Shown in pieces: positions 16,333 through 24,301 of a stretch of DNA of 33,421 nt. A program made the translations under genes and the position numbers. The DNA comes from Pseudobdellovibrionaceae bacterium. GTDB taxonomy: Bacteria > Bdellovibrionota > Bdellovibrionia > Bdellovibrionales > JAMPXM01. Position 1 is the first letter of the stretch; every line of letters starts with the position of its first letter. Location of the stretch: positions 1 through 33,421 of the forward strand of contig JAJTYM010000002.1 in NCBI GenBank assembly GCA_021463345.1, given 5' to 3'. The notes beneath the pieces were generated by a model. That model ran no database searches, had not been told where the DNA came from, and was given only the letters and a program-made list of their open reading frames with translations.

Positions 16333-16424
16333 GAGTTTCGTCGATGTTTCACAGGTTCTTTCGCGGTTCCCTCCTCCGGGTCCCGCGGGGTCGCGGCGCA
16401 CGGGCGTCGCAGGGAGATTCGCAG

Positions 16425-17981
16425 ATGATCAACTGGGACGAGTTTGAGCACATACACGTCATAAAAAAGCTGAAGCAGATCCTCGCCGCCTGGTGGAACA
16501 TCGACGTCGTGTTCACCGACGAACGCGGCCATCTGCGCGGCTTCAACAAGACGAAAACGCCGCTCTGCAACCCCGCCGTCAACGCGTACCTGGCCAAGGA
16601 GCCGGCCCTCGAGAACCTGGCCGAGATGGTCACCAAGAGCATCGACGACTTGAGGCTGTCGGAAAACCGCTATTCCGTGCGCAGATGGGACATGGCGGGC
16701 TTCGACGTCGCGATCTTCCCGATCCTCATCGACAACGACTTCATGGGCACCGTCGTCGCGATGGGGTTCCTGAAAGACCAGAGCGCAAGCAACCGCCTCC
16801 AGGAGATCCGCGAGCGCTTGGCCGCTTTCGGCGCGTCGGCCGACACGGTCGAGCAGTCGCTCTCGAAAATCAAGTTCCTCGACGACTCCGACCGCGACCA
16901 TTTCGTCGAGCTGGTCGAGCTGGTCGCGCAGGAAGTGGTCACTCTCCACGTCGAGATCACCACGCGGGAGAACCGCATCCGCGAGCTCAACAAGGAGCTC
17001 GGATCGCGCTACAAGTACGACAACATGATCGGGAAATCCAAGCCGATGCAGTCCCTCTACGCTCTGCTCGACAAGATCAAAGGCGCCGATTCGACGGTCC
17101 TCGTTCAGGGCGAGAACGGCACGGGGAAGGAATTGATCGCCAAAGCGATCCACTACAATTCCGTGCGCAAAGACAAGCCTTTCGTCATCCAGAACTGCTC
17201 GGCCTTCAACGACAACCTCCTCGAGTCCGAACTGTTCGGCCACATGAAAGGCTCGTTCACGGGCGCCAACCGCGACAAAAAAGGCCTTTTCGAGATCGCC
17301 GACAAAGGCACGTTCTTCCTCGACGAGATCGGCGACACCTCGCCGCAGATGCAGGTCAAGCTCCTGCGCGTCCTCCAGGAGGGCACGTTCATGCCGGTCG
17401 GCGGCATCGAAACGCGCAAGATCGACGTCCGCATCATCGCGGCGACCAACCGGCACCTCAAGGAGATGGTGGAGCAAGGCACGTTCCGCGAGGATTTGTA
17501 CTACCGCCTGAACGTCATCAACATCCGCGTCCCCCCGCTGCGCGAGCGCAAGGAGGACATCCCGCTGCTGGCCGAGTTCTTCCTGAACAAAGCCGCCGAG
17601 AAGGGCGCCCCAAAAAAGATCCTCACCAAGCGCGCGCTCGAAAAACTCTACGATTACCCGTTCCCCGGCAACGTCCGCGAGCTGCAGAATGAAATGGAGA
17701 GACTGGTCGTTCTGAGCGGCGTGGAAACCAAGCTGACGGCGGACATGCTCTCGCCGAAGATCCTCGAAGCGTCGGAAAAGGGCAAAGTCCAAGGCGCCCG
17801 CGTCCACGGCAAGCTCAAGGACGCCCTCGAGGACCTCGAGCGCGAGCTGATCAAGGAAGGCCTGCGCCGCACGGGTTGGAACAAATCGAAGCTCGCCAAG
17901 GAACTCGGCATCAGCCGCGCGGGCCTGATCATGAAAGTCGAGAAATACGGTCTCGACAAACGCCGCCTGCTGAAGCCTTGA
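16425..17981 (+). CDS. Sigma54-dependent transcriptional activator with PocR-like sensor domain
   Basis: 518 residues in three parts. N-terminal sensor (1-180): WWNIDVVFTDERGHLRGF, CNPAVNAYL and MAGFDVAIFPILID resemble a PocR- or GAF-like ligand domain; it has no receiver-type phospho-acceptor Asp. A short coiled linker (190-205) follows. Central AAA+ ATPase: Walker A GENGTGKE (K235), the sigma54-contacting loop as GSFTGA (276-281, usual GAFTGA), Walker B FFLDEIGD (D300, E301), and arginine fingers in FREDLYYRLN. C-terminal Fis-type helix-turn-helix (about 475-510: GWNKSKLAKELGISRAGLIMKVEKYGL). ATG 16425 is set by AGGGAGA 8 nt upstream; the longer frame from 16281 would run through the promoter. 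It should bind an enhancer and open sigma54 holoenzyme; the target genes are unknown. The downstream gene is a degenerate relative. Confidence 0.92.
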   Translation: MINWDEFEHIHVIKKLKQILAAWWNIDVVFTDERGHLRGFNKTKTPLCNPAVNAYLAKEPALENLAEMVTKSIDDLRLSENRYSVRRWDMAGFDVAIFPILIDNDFMGTVVAMGFLKDQSASNRLQEIRERLAAFGASADTVEQSLSKIKFLDDSDRDHFVELVELVAQEVVTLHVEITTRENRIRELNKELGSRYKYDNMIGKSKPMQSLYALLDKIKGADSTVLVQGENGTGKELIAKAIHYNSVRKDKPFVIQNCSAFNDNLLESELFGHMKGSFTGANRDKKGLFEIADKGTFFLDEIGDTSPQMQVKLLRVLQEGTFMPVGGIETRKIDVRIIAATNRHLKEMVEQGTFREDLYYRLNVINIRVPPLRERKEDIPLLAEFFLNKAAEKGAPKKILTKRALEKLYDYPFPGNVRELQNEMERLVVLSGVETKLTADMLSPKILEASEKGKVQGARVHGKLKDALEDLERELIKEGLRRTGWNKSKLAKELGISRAGLIMKVEKYGLDKRRLLKP

Positions 17982-18437
17982 TCGCAGACGGGCTTTTCGC
18001 GCCGGCGGGGCCCGGGCGGAGCGCGCTCGCGAAGCGCCCATTCCCGCCATCCGGCGCCCCCTATGATCCGGATTCTCCCGCCCCGCCGGGGCGGCCACGC
18101 CCCACCGGCGAAAGCCGCGTAGATCTTTCTAACGTGACAAGAAATTGATGGGTTCGGCGGCCGCGGCCGACCGTGTAGAATGTCCGCGCACGATTTGGAC
18201 ACTCGCGGCTCCCCCTCCGCCAGGCCGCCCGTTTCCCGCCAAACTCCCAACGCTTACGGAGATCGCCGACATCCGCGAACGATGTCGATTCCGTTGTCGC
18301 TCGCGCGCGGCGCGCGGCGGCGGCGACGGCACGAGGATTGGATATGGCGACTGTCGACTCTCCCTTTTCGTCTTTGTTCGTGGCTCCGAGCGGATCGGGC
18401 CGACGCGGATCGGGGGGATTCTGGAGACAGGAACGCT
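17982..18437. other. 456-bp intergenic region with GC hairpins
   Basis: I see no credible gene here. Two structures stand out: a perfect palindrome CCGCCCCG-C-CGGGGCGG (18078-18094) and a GNRA-type mini-hairpin CGGC-GAAA-GCCG (18106-18117) followed after 7 nt by the T-rich TCTTTCT. Together they may terminate the activator gene. TAGAAT at 18175-18180 looks like a -10 box, but no -35 stands at the right distance. No sigma54 -24/-12 element is found by eye. Open frames reaching back into this region from the 18438 gene have a basic, Arg-rich composition typical of shadow frames. Confidence 0.5.
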
Positions 18438-19385
18438 ATGGACGAACTTCTATCGCGACTCAACCAAATTTTCTCGGGCCTGGTCGGCAGCCGGCTGGCG
18501 TTCGTCCCCCTCGCGCAACTGGATGTCGAAGCCTGGGGCGCCGATGAGCTCGCCGCGATCGCCGGCAACGCCGCGGGCGCGCCACCGTACGTCAAAGACC
18601 AAGGCGGCCGAAGCATCGGCTTCCCCGTGCGTGACGCGCAAAACGGGCTCGCCGGCCTCGCGATCGTCAGCGAGTGGCGGCCGGCCGACTCGCGCAGGGT
18701 GTTCGATCTCGCCGATCTCGCGGCGACGCTGATCGCGCGCCGCCTGACGGATCAAGGCGAGCGCGTCGAGATTCTCCGCCGGACGGAGGAGCACTGCGAA
18801 CTCCAGTTGAAACCGCGGAACGTGATCCCCATGCGCCGCCGACCCTCGGAGGCCGATCACCTCCAACCCATCCAGCCGCCGCCCGTGATCAACGCGACCT
18901 CTCTGCTGATCCAGGTGAAAGAGGGCTTCCCGGCGCGGCGATTCGCCTCGGAAATCCACTCGCGCTCCGGGCGCTGGGCGTTCCTGACCTCGGACGACAT
19001 GCCGGACGACGCGTTCGAGTCGCGCGAAACGCTCAAGCAGCTCGGCGGCATCACTCTGTTCATCGAAAACCTCGCGGAACTCCCGCTCGAGAGACAGGCG
19101 CGGCTCGCCGAATACCTCCGCGCGGTCCCCACGGATGAGACCCCCTTGATCCTCGCGGCGATAAAAGAGGACCCCGATCTTCTCGTCGGCCGCGGTTCAC
19201 TCGACCCCGGCCTGCGGGCCGCGCTCGCCTACGCCCGCATGCCGTGGAACCCGCAGGACGGCGACGCCGCGACGATCCGCAAGAGCATGCACCTGCTGGT
19301 CGACGGGCGCGCTCCGGAGGCGGAAACGCGCTTCGTCCCTTTCCACCGGGACTTCCTCGACGACGAGTCGCCGACAATGCACTGA
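18438..19385 (+). CDS. Sigma54-activator-like protein with degenerate (inactive) ATPase core
   Basis: 315 residues, starting MDELLSRLNQ at ATG 18438 (GGAGACAGGA upstream). The N-terminus (1-125) may be GAF-like (GFPVRDAQNGLAGLAIVSEW). From about residue 150 it follows the AAA+ domain of a sigma54 activator but with every key motif altered: Walker A is replaced by VKEGFPAR (160-167) where the neighbour has GENGTGKE; SEIHSRSGRWAFL parallels KAIHYNSVRKDKPFV; the GAFTGA loop is missing; and Walker B is LFIENLAELPL (E210, N211) where the neighbour has FFLDEIGD, keeping the following hydrophobic helix ERQARLAEYL. There is no helix-turn-helix. It probably neither hydrolyses ATP nor binds DNA. Sitting behind an intact activator, it may be a partner or antagonist that joins its ring; that is inference. 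The alignment was made by eye. Confidence 0.75.
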   Translation: MDELLSRLNQIFSGLVGSRLAFVPLAQLDVEAWGADELAAIAGNAAGAPPYVKDQGGRSIGFPVRDAQNGLAGLAIVSEWRPADSRRVFDLADLAATLIARRLTDQGERVEILRRTEEHCELQLKPRNVIPMRRRPSEADHLQPIQPPPVINATSLLIQVKEGFPARRFASEIHSRSGRWAFLTSDDMPDDAFESRETLKQLGGITLFIENLAELPLERQARLAEYLRAVPTDETPLILAAIKEDPDLLVGRGSLDPGLRAALAYARMPWNPQDGDAATIRKSMHLLVDGRAPEAETRFVPFHRDFLDDESPTMH

Positions 19386-19523
19386 CCGGCGGCGCGCCGG
19401 CCGACCGCGGGCGCGCGGCCGCCGTTCCCGGCGCCTTTGATTGCAGCCCGCCCGATTCTTTGGCAGCATTTCCATGTAGGAGGATGTCCCTCCGATCTGG
19501 ACCAAGGGAGAGGGCCGGCCGCC

Positions 19524-20570
19524 ATGAATCTCGTTTCGCCGCAGATCCACGCGACCTTCAAGGACTTCGTCTCTCGAGCGATCGGCAGCGACCGCTTCGA
19601 GATCCTCCAACTCGCGGGCGACGCGTCCTCGCGACGCTACTTCCGCGTCGTTTCCGGAGAGGAGAGCCACGTCCTCATGGCGTGGGAGCCGTTCGCCGAC
19701 GACGGCGGGTATCCCTTCCTGAGCGTGCGGGACCACTTCGCCAAACACGACGTCCATGTCCCCAAAGTCGTCGCCACGGCGCCCGCCCAAGGCCTGGTCC
19801 TCCTCGAGGATCTCGGCGACCTGACGCTCGAAAGGAAGTTCTGGGAGAACCAAAGCCAGCAACTCGTCATTCCGCCCTACAAACAGGCGATCGACGAGTT
19901 GATCAAGATCCATTACCCGGCGTCGCGCGACGAAACCGATTGCGTCGCTTTCAAAGTCGAGTTCGACGTCGAAAAGCTCCTCTGGGAAATGAACTACGGC
20001 CGCGAGCACCTGCTCGCGGGCCTGTGCGGCCTGCGCCTGACCGACGCGCAAACCAAGGCGCTCGACGAGGTCTTTTTCAAAATCTGCGCGCGCCTGCACG
20101 AGGAGCCCAAGTTCATCGCCCACCGCGACTACCACTCGCGCAACGTGATGATCAAATTCGGGAAAGCGCGCGTGATCGATTTCCAGGACGCGCGCATGGG
20201 CGCCATCCAATACGACCTCGTCAGCCTGCTGCGCGATTCCTACGTGCGGATCGACGAGGGCGTCGCCCGCGAATTGCTCAATTACTACCTCGAGCGCCGC
20301 GGGGAGTTCGAGGCGCCCTGCGGCCTGCCGCGGTTCAGCCGCGAGCATTTCGACCGCATTTACGAGATACAGACGATCCAGAGATGCTTCAAAGCCTGCG
20401 GCAGCTTCGCCAGCTTCTTCAACCTGAGGCAGGACACGCGTTACCTCAAATACATCCCGCGCACCCTGCAGGCGGTGAAAAAAAGCCTGGGCCTGTTCCC
20501 CGAGTACAAACCGTTCCTCGACATCATGGAAGGTCACGGCGTCTTCAGCCGTAAGTTCGACACGCAATGA
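19524..20570 (+). CDS. amgK: Anomeric sugar kinase of the AmgK type (aminoglycoside phosphotransferase fold)
   Basis: 348 residues. AmgK phosphorylates the anomeric carbon of MurNAc (and GlcNAc) in cell-wall recycling, giving MurNAc-1-phosphate for MurU. The fold's motifs are present: LAGDASSRRYFRV near the N-terminus (nucleotide loop), FIAHRDYHSRNVMI with the catalytic Asp (D202), and VIDFQDARMG with the metal-binding Asp (D219), which matches AmgK closely. ATG 19524 has GGGAGAGGG about 10 nt upstream; the in-frame extension to 19437 is leader. A short hairpin (GGAGG/CCTCC, 19479-19493) sits in that leader. The stop overlaps the next gene as ATGA, and the partner is a MurU-like nucleotidyltransferase, which strongly supports the assignment over a generic phosphotransferase. 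Confidence 0.88.
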   Translation: MNLVSPQIHATFKDFVSRAIGSDRFEILQLAGDASSRRYFRVVSGEESHVLMAWEPFADDGGYPFLSVRDHFAKHDVHVPKVVATAPAQGLVLLEDLGDLTLERKFWENQSQQLVIPPYKQAIDELIKIHYPASRDETDCVAFKVEFDVEKLLWEMNYGREHLLAGLCGLRLTDAQTKALDEVFFKICARLHEEPKFIAHRDYHSRNVMIKFGKARVIDFQDARMGAIQYDLVSLLRDSYVRIDEGVARELLNYYLERRGEFEAPCGLPRFSREHFDRIYEIQTIQRCFKACGSFASFFNLRQDTRYLKYIPRTLQAVKKSLGLFPEYKPFLDIMEGHGVFSRKFDTQ

Positions 20571-21556
20571 AACTGATGCTGCTCGCCGCCGGGCTCGGCA
20601 CCCGGCTCCGGCCGGTGACGGACGCCCGCGCGAAACCGGCGGTGCCGTTCCTCAACATCCCTCTTCTCTATTACCCGTTCTCGCTCGCCGAGCCGCTCGG
20701 CATCGACGAACTCGTCGTCAACACGCACCATCGGCCCGAACAAGTGGCCGAACTCGCGCGCGCGATCCCGGGCTTCGCGGGCCGGGTGCGCGTCAGCCAC
20801 GAAGCTGAAAAGCCGCTCGGCAGCGGCGGAGGAGTTCAAAGCGCGCGCCGATGGCTCGAAGCGGAGGCCGACTTCCTGGTCGCCAACGGCGACGAGGTCA
20901 TCTTCCCGTCGCGTCCCGACGCCGCGGCCGAGCTGATGCGGCGGCACCGGGCGAGCGGCGCCTTGGCGACTTTGCTCGTGATGCGGCATCCGCAGGCGGG
21001 CGGGAAATTCGGCGCCGTCTGGACGGCGCGGGACGGCCGAGTCTCCGGTTTCGGCAAACAGCGCCCGGACGGATCCGGAGCGGACGACGTCCCCCTGCAC
21101 TACGTCGGCGTGGTCGCGCTCTCGCGGCGAGTGTTCAAGCACCTTCCCGACGGTGAAAGCAATCTTTTGTACGACGCCCTGCTTGCTGGCCTCCGCGACG
21201 GGGAAACCGTGCGCGTTTTCGAGGATCCGTGCGTTTGGTTCGAAACCGGCAACATCCCCGACTTCCTCGCGGCCTCGCGACGGATGCTGGAAATCATCGG
21301 CACGCCGGATGAGCCCGGCTTGTTCAAGCGGATGACGGCCAGATTCGCGCGCGGGCACGGCCGACGCCCTGAATGGGGGGGACTGAATTTCGTCGGCGCG
21401 GACGTCCGCGCCGCGGGCCGGACGACGATCAACGGTTTCGCCGTGATCGGCGACGGTTGCGTCCTGGGCCGGGATTGCGCTCTCGAAAACTGCGTTTTGT
21501 TGCCGGGTGCCCGCGTACCGGATGAGGCCCGCCTCGCCGACACGATCCTCGTTTGA
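20567..21556 (+). CDS. MurU-like sugar-1-phosphate nucleotidyltransferase with C-terminal beta-helix
   Basis: 329 residues. The N-terminal 230 residues are a Rossmann-type NTP transferase: the signature LAAGLGTRLRP (6-16) followed by KPAVPFLN, a nucleotide-binding PLGSGGGV, the acidic motif NGDEVIF and ETGNIPDFL. In the AmgK-MurU pathway MurU makes UDP-MurNAc from MurNAc-1-phosphate, bypassing de novo synthesis. MurU itself is usually about 220-230 residues; this protein adds a 100-residue tail with hexapeptide-like repeats (VGADVRAAGRTTINGFAVIGDGCVLGRDCALENCVLLPGA), i.e. a left-handed beta-helix as in GDP-mannose or glucose-1-phosphate transferases. Substrate could therefore be a different sugar-1-phosphate. 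The coupling to amgK (ATGA) favours MurNAc-1-P. The gene ends 23 bp before the convergent minus-strand gene. Confidence 0.82.
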   Translation: MKLMLLAAGLGTRLRPVTDARAKPAVPFLNIPLLYYPFSLAEPLGIDELVVNTHHRPEQVAELARAIPGFAGRVRVSHEAEKPLGSGGGVQSARRWLEAEADFLVANGDEVIFPSRPDAAAELMRRHRASGALATLLVMRHPQAGGKFGAVWTARDGRVSGFGKQRPDGSGADDVPLHYVGVVALSRRVFKHLPDGESNLLYDALLAGLRDGETVRVFEDPCVWFETGNIPDFLAASRRMLEIIGTPDEPGLFKRMTARFARGHGRRPEWGGLNFVGADVRAAGRTTINGFAVIGDGCVLGRDCALENCVLLPGARVPDEARLADTILV

Positions 21557-21579
21557 TCAGATCCGTCACTTGACGCGAG

Positions 21580-22644
21580 TCACGGGCTGGACGACGCCGG
21601 CGGCGCGGCGGCCGGCTGGATGAAACTCCGGCGCCCCTTTTCTTTTTGATATTGGCGACTGATCATCTCGAAGATGTTGTCGGCTTGCACGCCGATGCGG
21701 TCGTCGCCGAGTTGCTTCGACAAGCCTTTCACGCTCGCCGTTTTGCGATCCCTCTTATCACCGAAAAGCCCGCCAAAATCGAAGCCGGCTCCGCCTCTCC
21801 CGCCGCTTCCACCGCTGCCGCTGCCACCGAAGCCGCCGCCGCCGAGTCCTCCACCGTCTTCGACGGCGAGGGCTTTGACTTTGCCCTTCATCCTCGCCTT
21901 CAACGCGGCTTTTCCAGAGTCGTATTCCGCGATCTGAGCGTCGGAAAGCCCCAAAGCCTTCAACCCGTCGTGACTGCCGAAAGCGGAAGACGGCACGGTT
22001 CTCCCATCCGGCAGGGCCACGGACCGCCCGTCAGGACTGACCTTCACCCCGACCTGATCGAATTTGCTGGCCAAGCTGTCCAGGCCGCGTTGGGTTTGAG
22101 CGACCTTGTCGGCAAAGGCGCCAGAACCGCCGCCAAGGCCGTGCGCATCGGGGATCCCATCGCCGTCGAGATCGGCGCCGGGGTTCACCACGCCGTCGGA
22201 TCCGCCAAGACCGTACTGCGTGGCGGCCGCGGTTCGACCGGCTCCGAGCGCGCCTGACAGCATCATCCCACCTTGAGCGACGTGAAGCGCCCCCAAGGCG
22301 CAGGCCCAGTATTTTTGTTTACTGCATTTTTTGAACCAGTACCCGGCAGCGACCCCGTTGGTCGCCGCGCCCATCAAAGCTTGCTGCTGAGAGCTCTTCG
22401 CGCCTTCGTTCATGTTCGCGCCGCCGCTGTAACCGCTTTGCCCGTTCGGCGCGGCTGGGTTGGGGTTCGAGCCGGCGTTCGGGGCGCCGACGCCAACGGT
22501 TTTGTCGCCGATGGCCTGAGCGGAGCCGGTCGTGGTTTTGACGGCGCCGCCGCGCGCGGAGGAGCTCTGCGCGAGCAAGGCTTCGGGAGCGAGCGCGAGC
22601 AAGGCCGCGCAAGCCAATACGACTCCCCTTGAAGAGCTCTTCAT
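21580..22644 (-). CDS. Secreted Gly-rich protein, unknown function
   Basis: 354 residues from ATG 22644 (GGGGGAAC just upstream), opening with a signal peptide (SSRGVVLACAALLALAPEALLAQ). The next part is Ser/Gly/Asn/Pro-rich and disordered-looking (PNAGSNPNPAAPNGQSGY). A hydrophobic segment with two cysteines follows (KKCSKQKYWACALGALHVAQGGMMLSGALGAG). DLDGDGIPDAHG is an EF-hand/thrombospondin-type-3-like calcium loop. After VSPDGRSVALPDGRTVP comes a Gly-rich run (GGGLGGGGFGGSGSGG...), then a charged C-terminus. I do not recognise a family. It lies 14 nt after the stop of the Cys-rich gene at 22659, so they are one operon. Domain layout and company suggest a cell-surface or periplasmic structural protein. 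Confidence 0.75.
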   Translation of the reverse strand: MKSSSRGVVLACAALLALAPEALLAQSSSARGGAVKTTTGSAQAIGDKTVGVGAPNAGSNPNPAAPNGQSGYSGGANMNEGAKSSQQQALMGAATNGVAAGYWFKKCSKQKYWACALGALHVAQGGMMLSGALGAGRTAAATQYGLGGSDGVVNPGADLDGDGIPDAHGLGGGSGAFADKVAQTQRGLDSLASKFDQVGVKVSPDGRSVALPDGRTVPSSAFGSHDGLKALGLSDAQIAEYDSGKAALKARMKGKVKALAVEDGGGLGGGGFGGSGSGGSGGRGGAGFDFGGLFGDKRDRKTASVKGLSKQLGDDRIGVQADNIFEMISRQYQKEKGRRSFIQPAAAPPASSSP

Positions 22645-22658
22645 CGGTGTTCCCCCGC

Positions 22659-24086
22659 TCACTTGAAGAAATTCCCGCCGCGTTCCTGCCTGCGATACTG
22701 GCGCGTCGCTTTTTCCCAAATCGACTCGCCCATCGCGCCCGTGATGCCATCAGCGGCCGCTTTGTCGCTCATGCCGGCCAGACCACGCGCCAGTTTGTTT
22801 TTATCAGGCAACATCGCGCCGATATTGAACTTGTCCCTGAGTTTGTTCATCCAACTCGAGCCGCCGCTCCCGCCGCCGCCGCCGGGGGCGCCGGACCGAC
22901 CGTAACCCGCGAAGTTTCCGCCGCCGGAAACGCCTGTGATCACGCCCGCCGCCTTGCCCGACGCACCACCCATGCCGCCGCCATCGTCGAGCCCCCGCCC
23001 GCCGCCGACCAGGCCCGCTCCTCCTCCTCCTCCGCCGCCGCCGCCGCCTCCGCCGCCGCCCAACGAAGCTCCGCTGTGGCTGCCGGCGTTCGGCCCGTTG
23101 CCGCCCGCCGGATCGATGCCGTCGAGCTCTCCGTACGAAGAGAAGGCGCCGCCGACGCCACCAGCGCCGTCGACGCCGTTGGAGCTGCCGGAACCGGCGC
23201 CACCGAGGAGGCCGCCGCTGCCGGGAGCGTAGCCGCAGCGCGGGTCGCGCGGATTCGCCTCGCAAACGCAGAACATGTTGGTGCGCCGAACCGTCTCGTT
23301 CGTGCAATCCGGTTTGCCCTCCACCGACGACGGCGTCTTGTTCTGGGTCATTTTCTGGCAAGCCATCGACTGCAGCATCGAATTGGCGTATTGGACCGTC
23401 TGCGCGATCTGGCGAGCGAAGCTGTCCTCGTAATTGCGGCACTTGGCGTGCTGATCGCGGATCGATTTCACCTGTTCGTTCAACTGCTCCGCGAGCCCTG
23501 TGTCCCCGGCGTCGACGGCTTTTTGGTACAGGCCGTTCCTTTCCCCGAGTTCTTTATCGCACGTCTCCAAACAATTCGACTGCGTCATTTTGCACGCGAC
23601 CGCGCGTGAACCCTGGATCGCGCCCATGGTGCGCGTCAGGTCAGCGGCGATCCCGCACTGCTTGTTGACGTCGCTGCCAATGCCCGCGACTTGCGCGCCG
23701 ACCATGGCCGTCGTTTGCAAGGCCTGCTCGATCATCGCGCTCTCGCCCTGGGAAAGGTCCGCGCCCGTCAACGGGTCGCAGGCGAGGCGCGCTTTCTCGA
23801 ATATCGACTGGCATTTCGTGCCTTGCGCCTGGCTCCCCTGGTCGCCGCCGCCGCTGCCGCCGGACTTCGGTTGGCGACCGGGTTCGGCGTGCGCGCAATA
23901 CCCCCTCTTAGCGAAACCAGAGGACATCCATTTCCCGCCGAAACGGAGGCACTCGGCCCGGCTGCTTTCTTCCGATTCATTGGGATCGACGGGAGCGTAC
24001 AGCCAGTCCTCGGCTCCAACGGCGTGGACGACGGTCACCGGGCAAAGAACGACGAGCAGCGAAAGAAGGAAGAACTTGGCCTTCAC
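22659..24086 (-). CDS. Secreted Cys-rich protein with long poly-Gly region
   Basis: 475 residues. GTG 24086 begins a canonical signal peptide (VKAKFFLLSLLVVLCPVTVVHA) behind an AAGGGGGG box; an alternative GTG at 24104 would add six residues (AGGA 3 nt upstream). The mature protein has two halves. Residues 25-280 hold 14 cysteines by my count, an even number spread in helical sequence, with a stretch like TMGAIQGSRAVACKMTQSNC...CDKELGERN. Residues 285-430 are Gly-rich, including 14 consecutive Gly (LGG...AGLVGG), then a charged helical tail (EKATRQYRRQERGG). I do not recognise a family. The even Cys number and the export signal suggest disulphide-bonded folding outside the cytoplasm. It is first in an operon with the Gly-rich gene and is preceded by a sigma28-like promoter. 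Confidence 0.75.
   Translation of the reverse strand: MKAKFFLLSLLVVLCPVTVVHAVGAEDWLYAPVDPNESEESSRAECLRFGGKWMSSGFAKRGYCAHAEPGRQPKSGGSGGGDQGSQAQGTKCQSIFEKARLACDPLTGADLSQGESAMIEQALQTTAMVGAQVAGIGSDVNKQCGIAADLTRTMGAIQGSRAVACKMTQSNCLETCDKELGERNGLYQKAVDAGDTGLAEQLNEQVKSIRDQHAKCRNYEDSFARQIAQTVQYANSMLQSMACQKMTQNKTPSSVEGKPDCTNETVRRTNMFCVCEANPRDPRCGYAPGSGGLLGGAGSGSSNGVDGAGGVGGAFSSYGELDGIDPAGGNGPNAGSHSGASLGGGGGGGGGGGGGGAGLVGGGRGLDDGGGMGGASGKAAGVITGVSGGGNFAGYGRSGAPGGGGGSGGSSWMNKLRDKFNIGAMLPDKNKLARGLAGMSDKAAADGITGAMGESIWEKATRQYRRQERGGNFFK
23020..23061. repeat. Triplet microsatellite (CCT/CCG), 14 units
   Basis: Fourteen consecutive CCT, CCG or CCC triplets on the plus strand encode 14 Gly on the minus strand within the Cys-rich secreted protein. 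Slippage would change the Gly-tract length in frame, not break the gene. Confidence 0.8.
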
Positions 24087-24125
24087 GAACCCCCCTTTTG
24101 GCACTCGTCCTGGGCACTCGTACCC

Positions 24126-24153
24126 TTATCGGTCCCCGGAGCGCTTCACTTTA
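24126..24153 (-). promoter_or_regulatory. Sigma28 (FliA)-like promoter for the Cys-rich/Gly-rich secreted operon
   Basis: On the minus strand TAAAGTGA (24153-24146), 12 nt, then ACCGATAA (24133-24126), against the FliA consensus TAAAGTTT-N11-GCCGATAA: 6/8 and 7/8, with spacing one over ideal. It lies 21 nt before GTG 24104 and 39 nt before GTG 24086, right where a promoter is needed. With the match at 16306-16332 this makes two such sites in the window, both ahead of genes. Confidence 0.45.
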
Positions 24154-24273
24154 GGACACCCGCCCAGCCCCGGCCTCTGGTCACGCCCGGTATCTTTCAG
24201 GAATTACGCCAGGCCGCGGACAGCTGATCGGCCCCCGGCGCAAGAACGCTGAACAGCCGTCGATCCATTGGAC

Positions 24274-24301
24274 AAAAATCCCGTTTCAGAAGTCCTCGGG
24301 A
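24274..24301 (-). terminator. Possible intrinsic terminator overlapping the TadG-like stop codon
   Basis: On the minus strand TCCCG and CGGGA pair across a 13-nt loop, and TTTTT follows directly. The structure includes the last codons and stop of the 24286-26358 gene. The stem is only 5 bp, so the call is tentative. Together with the promoter at 24126-24153, it suggests the TadG-like gene and the Cys/Gly-rich genes are separate transcripts. Confidence 0.35.

Noticed and set aside
16293-18098. 601-residue open frame antisense to the sigma54 activator
   Set aside because: Shadow of a well-supported gene with intact AAA+ motifs.
22981-23061. CRISPR-like or tandem array in the CCG-rich stretch
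   Set aside because: It is a triplet microsatellite inside a coding frame, with no spacers.
22629-23609. Ala-rich plus-strand frame opposite the Cys-rich secreted gene
   Set aside because: It reads the Gly codon tract as Ala on the other strand; no start context or motif, while the minus strand has signal peptide and Cys pattern.
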